Assembly (NCBI RefSeq): GCF_965232525.1
Contig: NZ_OZ246980.1
Span: 4,216,001 to 4,280,000, forward strand
Length of the DNA: 64,000 nucleotides
Origin: Bauldia sp965232525
Lineage (GTDB): Bacteria > Pseudomonadota > Alphaproteobacteria > Rhizobiales > Kaistiaceae
Direction of reading: 5' to 3'
The notes beneath the pieces were generated by a model. It saw only the letters and a program-made list of their open reading frames with translations, had not been told where the DNA came from and made no database searches. Shown here piece by piece: positions 55,092-64,000 of the stretch (position 1 is its first letter; each line of letters opens with the position of its first letter). The position numbers and the translations under genes were made by a program.

Positions 55092-55823
55092 TTAACCGTC
55101 CCGCCGCGTGACGAACACCACGTGTTCGTCGGTATGGGGATCATCGGCATCGATGTCGAGCACGGTCAGGCCGGCGCGGGCGAATCCGTCCAACCAGACC
55201 TCTTGCGGGAAGACGCCGATCCGATGAGTGTCAGAGGCTATCTCCGTCGCTTTGCCCGGCGTTTTGAGGATCAGCGCATAGTCGACCCGGGCAACGGTCT
55301 CGCCCGGCCCAAGCGGATGGGTCCATTCGAGAAACCGGGCACCGCCGCCATCGGGACGATCCGTGCCGCCATGGGTGGTGCCGGGTGCAAATGTCTCGGC
55401 GGTCACGTCGGGGATGAACACGGCGACGCCGCCCGGACGACAATGGATCGCAGCGGTCGCGATCGCCGCATGGAGATCATCGACCGTCAGCATATAGTCG
55501 AGCGCGTCGTGGGCGAGCACGACGTCGAAGGTCTCGCCCAGCCTCAGCGCGCGCATATCGCCGACCACATGGGCGCACTCGGGGTTGATCGACTGGCTGA
55601 GATCGAGCATCGCCGGCGACAGGTCGGTCAGTGTGCAGGCGAAGCGCCGCTTCAGGTGGAGCGCGTTGTTGCCGCCGCCGGCACCGAGTTCCATCAACGT
55701 TCGCGCCTCGCCGTCGATCGCGGCATCGATCAATCGACCGATGTGTTCGGCCTCCGCCCGGTAATCGTCCGGATGGGTGATGTCGTGGAACCAGGGCGCC
55801 AGATCGGTGTAGAGGCGATTCAT
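55092..55823 (-). CDS. Class I SAM-dependent methyltransferase
   Basis: A 243-aa methyltransferase. Motif I is TLMELGAGGGNNALHLK, with the acidic end of strand 2 in LTDLSPAMLDLS and motif III-like DVVLAHDALDYM. The N-terminal YTDLAPWFHDITHPDDY is shared with many small-molecule methyltransferases. The ATG at 55823 is used. Substrate unknown. It is convergent with the DUF2277 gene (16-nt gap). Confidence 0.88.
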   Translation of the reverse strand: MNRLYTDLAPWFHDITHPDDYRAEAEHIGRLIDAAIDGEARTLMELGAGGGNNALHLKRRFACTLTDLSPAMLDLSQSINPECAHVVGDMRALRLGETFDVVLAHDALDYMLTVDDLHAAIATAAIHCRPGGVAVFIPDVTAETFAPGTTHGGTDRPDGGGARFLEWTHPLGPGETVARVDYALILKTPGKATEIASDTHRIGVFPQEVWLDGFARAGLTVLDIDADDPHTDEHVVFVTRRDG

Positions 55824-56004
55824 CGCTGATGCATCCAGGCAACGCCCGGCGGAAATACCGGACAGCGCCGCGTAAATGGCCGCGTATCCGGTCGAAAACG
55901 TGGCGAACACGCCCGGAAAGCCTTAGAACCGGCGAGGTTCGGCCACGAAAGGTCCGCATTCTGATGATGACTCGATATCACGGAGTCTTTGGGGGACCCG
56001 GTCG

Positions 56005-57198
56005 ATGACGATTCAACGCAGGCAGGCAAAACAAGAAGGGCGCGGCGATTTCGACGATCGCGAAGCGGTCGTCACCTATTCGCGGATCGAGGACGATCCC
56101 GGTTCGTTGCACGGCATCGGCGACCGCGAGCCCGCCGGCCCGCTCTACGAAGCCGTCGAAGTTCCCCAAATGGAACGACCGGACGCGCGGGAGCCCTTTT
56201 TCGCCGGTGACGGCATGCCGGTCGAACCCGAATACGGCGACGACCTCGACCCGCTCGAGCCGGAACAGCGCAATCGCACTTTCCGCCACCTGATCGTCAT
56301 CGGTATCGGCGTTGTCGCGCTCGCCGCCGGGGCCGGCATCCTTATCGCGACCATTGGCTCGAGTGGCCGCGTCGACACCGCCGCCCCGGGTACGGTCCCG
56401 GCCGCGGCGACCGACGGAGCGACCGAAGCCGCCACGGCAGACCCGGGCATCCGCGCCATTCCGCTCGGCGAGGCACCCGGCGGGCCGGATATCGATCTGT
56501 CCTCAGCCCGGCCGGCCGAGCCGATCGAAGCGGCCGCCACGCCGCCGCCGGAGCCGCGTCCGCGGCCCGAACCGCCGGCCGAAACCGCGGCGGTCGCCCC
56601 GGAAACCGACGCAACACCAACCGCCGAGGCCATGCCGGCGCCAGCCGCGGCCGTCGCGCCGGCGCCACAGGGCGACGACTTCATCCGCAGCATCGAGCAG
56701 ACCCTGTCGAACATCCGCCCCGAACCGGCCCCGGCCGCCGTGGTCCCGGAAACGCTTCCCGCCCCCGGCGACGCGCCGGCCGCGGCACCGGCTGACACCT
56801 TCACCACGGTGACGGCCCCGGTCGAGCCGCTGCCTCAGGCGACACTGACGCCGACAGCGCCGCAGCCGACGCCGGTCCGCGTCCTGCCGGACGGTACGGT
56901 GGTCTACGAAAACGAGGCGCTGCCGGCGGAGGCTGCAGCCGTCGAGTTCGACGAGAATGCCGCGGCGATCGACGGCGGTGGCCACTTCGACTTCGAGCTC
57001 GAACAGCCGGCGGTGACTGTCGAAGTCCCTGCCCTGCCCGACCTGGCGACGGGCGGCCTCCCGGCTATCCCCGACGTTCCCGGCGAACCGGCGACCCTAG
57101 AGGGTCTCACGATCGACCTCGAGCCCGCCCCCGCCGAGCCGCACTTCATCCCGCCAGAGGCCATCCCCGAGGTACCGGACACCATCGGGCTGCAGTAG
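56005..57198 (+). CDS. Membrane-anchored Pro/Ala/Glu-rich protein of unknown function
   Basis: A 397-aa protein with an acidic N-terminal part (about 1-93), one transmembrane helix (about 95-115) and a long low-complexity C-terminal part rich in Ala, Pro, Glu and Thr. No catalytic motif or named domain is visible. The codon pattern is strongly GC-biased in this frame, so it is likely a real gene. The layout suggests a periplasmic, extended spacer or wall-spanning protein. Confidence 0.72.
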   Translation: MTIQRRQAKQEGRGDFDDREAVVTYSRIEDDPGSLHGIGDREPAGPLYEAVEVPQMERPDAREPFFAGDGMPVEPEYGDDLDPLEPEQRNRTFRHLIVIGIGVVALAAGAGILIATIGSSGRVDTAAPGTVPAAATDGATEAATADPGIRAIPLGEAPGGPDIDLSSARPAEPIEAAATPPPEPRPRPEPPAETAAVAPETDATPTAEAMPAPAAAVAPAPQGDDFIRSIEQTLSNIRPEPAPAAVVPETLPAPGDAPAAAPADTFTTVTAPVEPLPQATLTPTAPQPTPVRVLPDGTVVYENEALPAEAAAVEFDENAAAIDGGGHFDFELEQPAVTVEVPALPDLATGGLPAIPDVPGEPATLEGLTIDLEPAPAEPHFIPPEAIPEVPDTIGLQ

Positions 57199-57295
57199 CC
57201 GTCTCGCCACGCACGGTCCGCGGCGACCAGCGTCACGCATCTTCTGACGGCGACACTAGTCCCTCCCCGTTTTAGAGCGATGATCGTCCCCCGCC

Positions 57296-57733
57296 CTATT
57301 CCTGGCGCTGAAAGATCGCCGTGTAGGCAACCGCATGGGGTGGGCCTTCCATGTAGGTAAGCTCGATCTCATCATCGCCGATACGGGTTGCGAACATCAG
57401 CCCATGGTCATCGACTTCCACCAGGCGCAGGGTCTTGCCGTCGCCGGACAAGGCGCCGATAACCGGCTCGGTGGCTTCGAAAACGCTCTCGTCATCGATA
57501 TAGCCGGGGTCGTCGCTCCCCGCTTTCCAGGACTTGGTCCCCCTCACGATCTGGCCGTTCACCGACTCGATGACGATCGTGAAGATGCGCGGCGCTTCGA
57601 CGATTTCATCGTCCAGTTCCAGGATCACGCTGGTCTCGGCCGTCCAGGTGCCGATCAGGTCGGAGGCCTGCGCCATCGATGCCGATGTGATTGCCGCGAA
57701 AAGAGCGGCGGTGAAAACACCAAGAACACGCAT
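57296..57733 (-). CDS. Uncharacterised secreted protein
   Basis: A 145-aa protein with a signal peptide ending about MAQASDLIG. The mature part starts GTWTAETSVILELDDE and looks like a small beta-barrel (lipocalin-like) domain without cysteines. No family recognised. It is convergent with the Pro/Ala-rich membrane protein. Confidence 0.7.
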   Translation of the reverse strand: MRVLGVFTAALFAAITSASMAQASDLIGTWTAETSVILELDDEIVEAPRIFTIVIESVNGQIVRGTKSWKAGSDDPGYIDDESVFEATEPVIGALSGDGKTLRLVEVDDHGLMFATRIGDDEIELTYMEGPPHAVAYTAIFQRQE

Positions 57734-58151
57734 GCGATCTTACTCCCCGGTAGTCGTCTGATGCGTTCAGCCCAGCCCTCGCGCCAAATTGGCGAGTTCC
57801 GCATGACAACGCAACCGCGTGACGGCATCCCGGGGATGCGGATCGACACAAATAGGCGACTCCGCTGTCCTTTCCCGGCACTCGGCGACCCTGTCCCCGA
57901 CCTGATCGCGGAGCGGACCGTCCGGAGGATGATGGACGGGGTCGGTTCAGCAAATCTCAAGCGGGTGGTGCTGACCAACCGACAGGGGAATAGCCGAAAA
58001 AGCGGGCGCGACTTGCCAGCGGCCTTGTTCAGCGGTCTAATTTCGTAACGGTCGCGCCCGGATGGATCGACGCCGGGGCGACAAGGCTATCCGGCGCTTG
58101 CCGGCTGGCATGTGGCCGCGGCAGGCGCCTGATCCGAGGGAGGGCATGGCG
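57734..58151. other. 418-nt interval without a recognised gene
   Basis: The interval separates the divergent secreted-protein and sterol-desaturase-like genes and probably holds both promoters. An 81-codon plus-strand frame (57801-58046) is present, but it is Arg-rich, has no ribosome-binding site and matches nothing I know. No tRNA-like fold or strong hairpin was seen. Confidence 0.5.
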
Positions 58152-59150
58152 ATGACAGTGAGCGATTCCGCTTACGGGAAAGAGGACAGCCGCGGACACT
58201 GGAGCCCTAACAAGCCGCCGAGTTACGGGCCGTTCTTCGACTGGCCGCCCAATCCCCGCGTCCTGTTCAAATGGTTCTTCGGCTTTCCCGGCTATTTTCT
58301 GCCGTGGAACGTCCTCTTTGCCGTCGCCGCCATACTGATCTGGACGTATCTGACTCCATCGCTCGAAACGCTGCAGACCTTCTCGCTGTGGTGGGTTGCG
58401 CTCATCCTCTTACGCAATCTCGGGCTGACCCTCTTCGTCTACGGCGCCTGGCATCTGTGGCTCTACGTGTGGCGCAAGCAGGGGACACTGTTCAAATACA
58501 ATCGCCAGTGGCCGAAGGAGAAATCGTCGGTCTTCAAATTCGGCAATCAGACCTACGACAACATGTTCTACACGCTGGTGAGCGGCGTGTCGATCTGGAC
58601 CGCCTACGAGGTGTTGCTGCTTTGGGCCTATGCCAACAACATCGCGCCGTACATCAGCTTCGCCGAGTACCCGGTGCTGTTCGTGGCAATCTTCTTCCTC
58701 GTCCCCTTCATTCACGAGGTCGGCTTCTATTTCGCCCACCGGCTGCTGCACTGGCCGCCGCTCTACAAGCTCGCCCACGCGGTGCACCACAGGAACGTCA
58801 ACCCTGGCCCGTGGTCCGGCCTGTCGATGCACCCGATCGAGCACGTGCTCTATTTCGCGACGATCCTTTTGTTCTTCATCATCCCGTCCCACCCGATCCA
58901 CATGATCAACCTCGCCTCGCGTCTTGGCCTGATGCCGGCGCAGGGCCACACCGGCTTCGACCGGGTGGTGGTCGGCGACGAGTCGACGATGGACACCTCC
59001 TATTACGCCCATTACCTCCACCATAAGTATTTCGAGGTGAACTACTCCGACGGCATGGTGCCGCTCGACCGGTGGTTCGGCTCGTTCCACGACGGCACCC
59101 CGGAAGCCCAGGAGGCGATGCTGGCACGGCGCACGCGGCGGGGTGTTTAG
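58152..59150 (+). CDS. Sterol desaturase / fatty acid hydroxylase family protein
   Basis: A 332-aa integral membrane di-iron protein. The histidine clusters are intact: HEVGFYFAHRLLH, HAVHHRNVNPGPWSG and HYLHHKYFEVNY. The family hydroxylates or desaturates lipids, sterols or carotenoids. The ATG at 58152 has a GGGAGGG ribosome-binding site 7 nt upstream; an ATG two codons earlier lies too close to it. Substrate unknown. Confidence 0.92.
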   Translation: MTVSDSAYGKEDSRGHWSPNKPPSYGPFFDWPPNPRVLFKWFFGFPGYFLPWNVLFAVAAILIWTYLTPSLETLQTFSLWWVALILLRNLGLTLFVYGAWHLWLYVWRKQGTLFKYNRQWPKEKSSVFKFGNQTYDNMFYTLVSGVSIWTAYEVLLLWAYANNIAPYISFAEYPVLFVAIFFLVPFIHEVGFYFAHRLLHWPPLYKLAHAVHHRNVNPGPWSGLSMHPIEHVLYFATILLFFIIPSHPIHMINLASRLGLMPAQGHTGFDRVVVGDESTMDTSYYAHYLHHKYFEVNYSDGMVPLDRWFGSFHDGTPEAQEAMLARRTRRGV

Positions 59151-59191
59151 GGAGGACCCGGAGCCGCTGCAAGCAAGCGAGACACCAAAAA

Positions 59192-59419
59192 ATGTCCAAC
59201 AATCCGAATCCCCGTTCATCGCGCGACAGGGTCCGCAGAGCCAGGCTGCGCGCCGAAGGCTTGCGCCCGATCGAAGTATGGGTCCCCGACACTCGAACCG
59301 CCGCGTTCGCGGCGGAGGCGCGACGCCAGTCTTTGGCGGTTGCATCATCGACATTCGAGCAGGTGGACCAAGCCTTCGTCGACGCGATCTCGGAATGGAG
59401 TGAAGCCGGACTGGGGTAA
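59192..59419 (+). CDS. MazE-type antitoxin (DUF3018-like), apparently orphan
   Basis: A 75-aa protein. The segment RVRRARLRAEGLRPIEVWVPDTR followed by AAEARRQSLAVA is characteristic of the DUF3018 group of MazE-family antitoxins. These normally precede and overlap a MazF-type endoribonuclease gene and neutralise it. Here no complete toxin follows; only a 13-codon stub is open in the overlapping frame. The protein may be a relic or may serve another toxin in the genome. Confidence 0.8.
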   Translation: MSNNPNPRSSRDRVRRARLRAEGLRPIEVWVPDTRTAAFAAEARRQSLAVASSTFEQVDQAFVDAISEWSEAGLG

Positions 59420-59441
59420 CGTCTGGATAGCGGCGGGGTGA
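59400..59441 (+). pseudogene. Possible remnant of a MazF toxin start
   Basis: A GTG-initiated frame overlapping the end of the antitoxin gene encodes 13 residues (KPDWGNVWIAAG after the start) and then stops at TGA. MazF-type toxins of this neighbourhood commonly begin M(K/R)RGD(V/I)W followed by a small hydrophobic stretch, and their start commonly overlaps the antitoxin stop. The match is short, so this is suggestive only. Confidence 0.35.
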
Positions 59442-59542
59442 GGCGCGAATTCGTTCGCCTTCACGCTGCGAAGCCACAAGCAAGCTCTTTTCAGGAACAT
59501 CCCCGACTTTCAGTATGTCGAGAGAACGAATCGCGAACTCCC

Positions 59543-59571
59543 TTGAAATAGCCTCAAAAATCACGTAAAGA
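59543..59571 (+). promoter_or_regulatory. Possible sigma-70-type promoter of dnaG
   Basis: TTGAAA at 59543-59548 and TAAAGA at 59566-59571 are separated by 17 nt, in an A-rich stretch about 50 nt upstream of the dnaG ATG. The -10 box is a weak match. The region (about 59520-59620) is much more AT-rich than the surrounding DNA. Confidence 0.3.
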
Positions 59572-59623
59572 GCGACAAAAAGATCAAGAAAAAAATAAAA
59601 GAATATCAAAGAGTTAGGTGTAC

Positions 59624-61534
59624 ATGCGGTTCAGCGATTCTCTTTTAGACGATATCCGCGCGCGCCTTCCTGTCTCGGAGGTGGTGCGTCAGCGGGTCCG
59701 TCTAAAAAAAGAGGGGCGCGAGTGGCGCGGCCTGTCACCTTTCAATAGCGAGAAGACGCCGTCCTTTTTCGTCAACGATCAGAAGGGCTTCTATCACGAC
59801 TTTTCGGCCGGCAAGAACGGCGACATTTTCACATTTGTGATGGAGACCGAGGGCCTCTCGTTTCCAGAGGCCGTCGAAAAGTTGGCGAGGCTAGCAGGCG
59901 TCAACCTGCCGACGGCATCAGCAGCCGACCGCAAGAAGGAGCAACGCCGAAAGAGTCTCGCGGAAATCCTGCAACTTGCTTCAGACTTTTTTCGTGAGAA
60001 CCTGAAATCCGACGCCGGCGGGGAGGCAAGAGCCTATCTCGAGACCCGAGGAGTGAGCCAGTCGACACAGGCCGAGTTTTCGATCGGATACGCGCCGGCA
60101 GGGCGGGCTGCGCTTCGCCAATACCTCGCTTCGAAAGATGTGCCCTTACAAGACATGATTGACGCAGGCCTGCTGATCAGCGGCGACGATATTCCGGTCG
60201 CCTACGATCGGTTCCGCGACCGGGTGATCATCCCCATTCATGACGTCCGTGGACGAGTCATTGGATTTGGTGGTCGCGCGCTCAATGATGCCGTCAAGCC
60301 GAAGTATCTGAATTCTCCCGAAACGGAACTGTTTCACAAGGGCTCAGTCGTCTTCAACTTTCATCGCGCACGGCAACCCGCGCACGACGATGGCTCTGTC
60401 GTTGTCGTTGAGGGATACCTCGACGCAATCTCCATCTATCAAGCTGGCATGCGAAGTGTCGTTGCTTCCATGGGCACCGCGCTGACGGAAGCACAGATCG
60501 GTACACTCTGGCGTTTGTCCGATGAGCCAATCGTTTGCTTCGATTCGGATCGGGCCGGCATCTCCGCCGCTCATCGATCGATAGATCGGATATTGCCGCA
60601 ACTGAGAGTCGGGAAGGCATTCAGCTTCGCGTTCCTCGTCCAGGGAAAGGACCCAGATGAGTTGGTCCGGTCCCAGGGTTTGGAGGCATTTCGAGCCGTC
60701 CTTCAAGGGGCACATCCCCTCTGGGACGTCCTCTGGGAGCGGGAACTCGCTCAGGCTCGGATAGACACACCCGACGGGCGAGCCGCTTTCGAGAAACGCC
60801 TTTACGATATTGTGCGTAGCATCAAAGACCAGACCGTTAACACTGCCTACTACCGAACCTGCCGCGTCGAACTCTCAAATCTATTTTGGAGAGAGCTGAA
60901 ATCCGCCTCAAAGGAAAAGGAACGCGGATCATTTCTGGACACGCACGTACGAATTCCAGAGATCAGACCAAAGTTCGGGATCTACAAAATTCTCCTTGGG
61001 CTTCTAGTGCATTATCCGGAATTCATAGACGACAAGCCCGATCGTTTCTCCAACTTGGATTTTCCGGGTGACCTGGAGAGTTTCTACAGAGCCCTCCACT
61101 ACCTGACCGTCGACGGAGCAGAAATCACGGTGGAGGTGATCTACGCGCAGCTCAGTGATGAGTTTTTCCACCTACTAGATGATGTTCACGGCGATGCCTC
61201 GACGGGTGTCGCTCGCGGACATCGACTGATCGAGCGGTTCCCGATCGTCGGAGCTTCACCGCCACTGTCGTTCGTTTCCGAATGCGTCAACTATTTTGTC
61301 AAGCGCATCGAAACGACTCAGATGCAGCAGGATGTCGAAGAACTGGAAAGGCGACTGGCGCGAGACACAGTGAATGTTGATGCGATTTTGGAGCAGCTTG
61401 GGAGATTGACCGGCGAGATTCAGCGCCAAGAGAACGCTTGGCGTGAACTAGACAAGAACCTCGCTGAGGAGGCCCAAGGAATCCGGAGGTTGGGGAATCA
61501 CGCACCATCGTGGTCCCTGCAAACAGCCGCGTGA
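59624..61534 (+). CDS. dnaG: DNA primase, zinc-ligand-less, probably acquired
   Basis: A 636-aa primase. The ATG at 59624 (MRFSDSLLDDIRARLP) is preferred to a GTG two codons upstream. The catalytic TOPRIM residues are intact: VVVEGYLDAIS (about 260-270) and CFDSDRAG (about 303-310). The N-terminal domain aligns with the CHC2 zinc domain, but all four zinc ligands are missing (LSPFNSEKTPSF and YHDFSAGKNGD). The gene carries its own C-terminal helicase-binding-like region ending LAEEAQGIRRLG. It is visibly less GC-rich than both neighbours, and a GC-rich second copy of a DnaG C-terminus follows it directly. Confidence 0.93.
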   Translation: MRFSDSLLDDIRARLPVSEVVRQRVRLKKEGREWRGLSPFNSEKTPSFFVNDQKGFYHDFSAGKNGDIFTFVMETEGLSFPEAVEKLARLAGVNLPTASAADRKKEQRRKSLAEILQLASDFFRENLKSDAGGEARAYLETRGVSQSTQAEFSIGYAPAGRAALRQYLASKDVPLQDMIDAGLLISGDDIPVAYDRFRDRVIIPIHDVRGRVIGFGGRALNDAVKPKYLNSPETELFHKGSVVFNFHRARQPAHDDGSVVVVEGYLDAISIYQAGMRSVVASMGTALTEAQIGTLWRLSDEPIVCFDSDRAGISAAHRSIDRILPQLRVGKAFSFAFLVQGKDPDELVRSQGLEAFRAVLQGAHPLWDVLWERELAQARIDTPDGRAAFEKRLYDIVRSIKDQTVNTAYYRTCRVELSNLFWRELKSASKEKERGSFLDTHVRIPEIRPKFGIYKILLGLLVHYPEFIDDKPDRFSNLDFPGDLESFYRALHYLTVDGAEITVEVIYAQLSDEFFHLLDDVHGDASTGVARGHRLIERFPIVGASPPLSFVSECVNYFVKRIETTQMQQDVEELERRLARDTVNVDAILEQLGRLTGEIQRQENAWRELDKNLAEEAQGIRRLGNHAPSWSLQTAA

Positions 61535-61928
61535 CCTCAACGCCCTGCGGGCGGCGATGATCGAGTGCGTCGCCGCCGATCACGACATCGGGGCACAGCC
61601 CCTGCGGGCCGCTCTAGCAGGCCGGCATCAGGACCTGATCGCCCGTCTCGACGCCCAGATCGCCGCCTGCCGGCTGTGGTTCGCCACCGCCGATGCCGAC
61701 GATGCGGACGCGGAAGCCGGCTGGCATCAGGCTTTGACCTTGCACCTTAGACAGCGAACGTTACATAAGGAACTCAAGGAAGCGGAGGCCGCGCTGGCCG
61801 CAGACGCAAGCGAGGCAAATTTGGTGCGACTGGTCGAAATCAGGAACCAGCTGGCAAGCGCGGACGGGACGGAAGCGTTGATCGAAGGGTTCGGCGCCCG
61901 GTCGGGGCGCGAAGTTCGGGTGTTCTAG
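61533..61928 (+). pseudogene. C-terminal fragment of a second (resident) DnaG
   Basis: A GC-rich frame, open from the dnaG stop codon onward (DLNALRAAMIECVAADHD; first ATG at 61557) to the stop at 61928. The segments AEAGWHQALTLHLRQRTLHK, ELKEAEAALAADASEANL and GTEALIEGFGARSGR resemble the last 120-130 residues of alphaproteobacterial DnaG (helicase-binding domain). The TOPRIM core and N-terminus are missing. Because the gene upstream already has a full C-terminus, this looks like the leftover tail of the original dnaG. It could still be expressed from the ATG at 61557. Confidence 0.7.
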
Positions 61929-62100
61929 GCTCTGGACAATGGCGGCCATCGGGTTAAACACGAGGGTCCGCCACGGGGGCACGGCGGCCGGGAGGGCGAC
62001 CCGGACGAAAACCCGCTTTGGGCGGCGGGACGATTACTTTCAAAGATGCGCATCGGCGGCCGCTTGAAGGCCGCTGACGGCGCCTTAGTCGGAGATGTGC

Positions 62101-64000
<1,900 letters not shown>

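Noticed and set aside
57801..58046. 81-codon plus-strand frame between the secreted protein and the sterol-desaturase-like gene
   Set aside because: It has no ribosome-binding site, an Arg-rich composition and no recognisable motif. It is more likely promoter DNA.
62056..62074. GCGGCC/GGCCGC hairpin upstream of rpoD
   Set aside because: A 6-bp stem in GC-rich DNA is expected by chance, and it has no further supporting feature.

Overview
The window is about 64 kb of GC-rich chromosomal DNA from an alphaproteobacterium. The main evidence is gene order: an aa3 cytochrome c oxidase cluster (ctaC-ctaD-ctaB, a CoxF-like gene, ctaG-ctaE-DUF983-SURF1) close to ispH-thrB-rnhA and thrC-M16 protease, a fabI-histidine phosphatase-aroC run, dnaG next to rpoD, and an invasion-associated-locus-B protein. 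Hyphomicrobiales or Rhodospirillales relatives are the best guess; no rRNA gene is present to settle this. I found no rRNA, tRNA, CRISPR array or intact insertion sequence.

Layout. 1-5.1 kb (minus strand): glycine cleavage operon gcvT-gcvH-osmC-gcvPA-gcvPB under a tandem glycine riboswitch; gcvPB runs off the left edge. 5.1-14.6 kb: lipoprotein, threonine synthase, M16 protease, GNAT, a membrane-bound GGDEF/EAL protein, ispH, thrB and rnhA. 14.6-17.4 kb: GNAT, a DsbD-alpha-like periplasmic protein, YqgE, and a DUF5993-dsbB pair. 17.4-24.8 kb: the cytochrome oxidase structural and assembly genes on the minus strand, interrupted by one plus-strand capA-like gene. 25-31.6 kb: IalB-like protein, a lower-GC sulfotransferase, tldD, a DUF3179 protein followed by a clear terminator, and a Kef-type antiporter. 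31.6-37.7 kb: pdxH, a lipoprotein, a DUF6101-like protein, an FAD-linked oxidase, fabI, a histidine phosphatase and aroC. 37.7-46.6 kb: a UPF0104 membrane protein, tlyA, a tiny membrane protein, dxs, an opposite-strand cation/proton antiporter, xseB, a histone-deacetylase-like enzyme, a crotonase and a Sua5/YrdC protein. 46.6-50 kb: a J-domain protein, ubiA and purD. 50-59.2 kb: more accessory genes (GFA enzyme, DrrAB-like ABC exporter, VOC, AraC regulator, GST, DUF2277, methyltransferase, two uncharacterised proteins, sterol-desaturase-like hydroxylase). 59.2-64 kb: an orphan MazE-type antitoxin, dnaG and the first part of rpoD.

The most interesting region is 59.2-62 kb. The dnaG gene there is visibly less GC-rich than its neighbours and encodes a complete primase. 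Directly after its stop codon lies a GC-rich open frame that looks like a second copy of the C-terminal domain of an alphaproteobacterial DnaG. The simplest reading is that an incoming dnaG displaced the resident gene and left its tail in front of rpoD. Just upstream, a MazE-like antitoxin is followed by a 13-codon stub resembling the start of its MazF toxin. Two normally co-directional gene clusters (cta and xseB-dxs) are also split by single opposite-strand genes.
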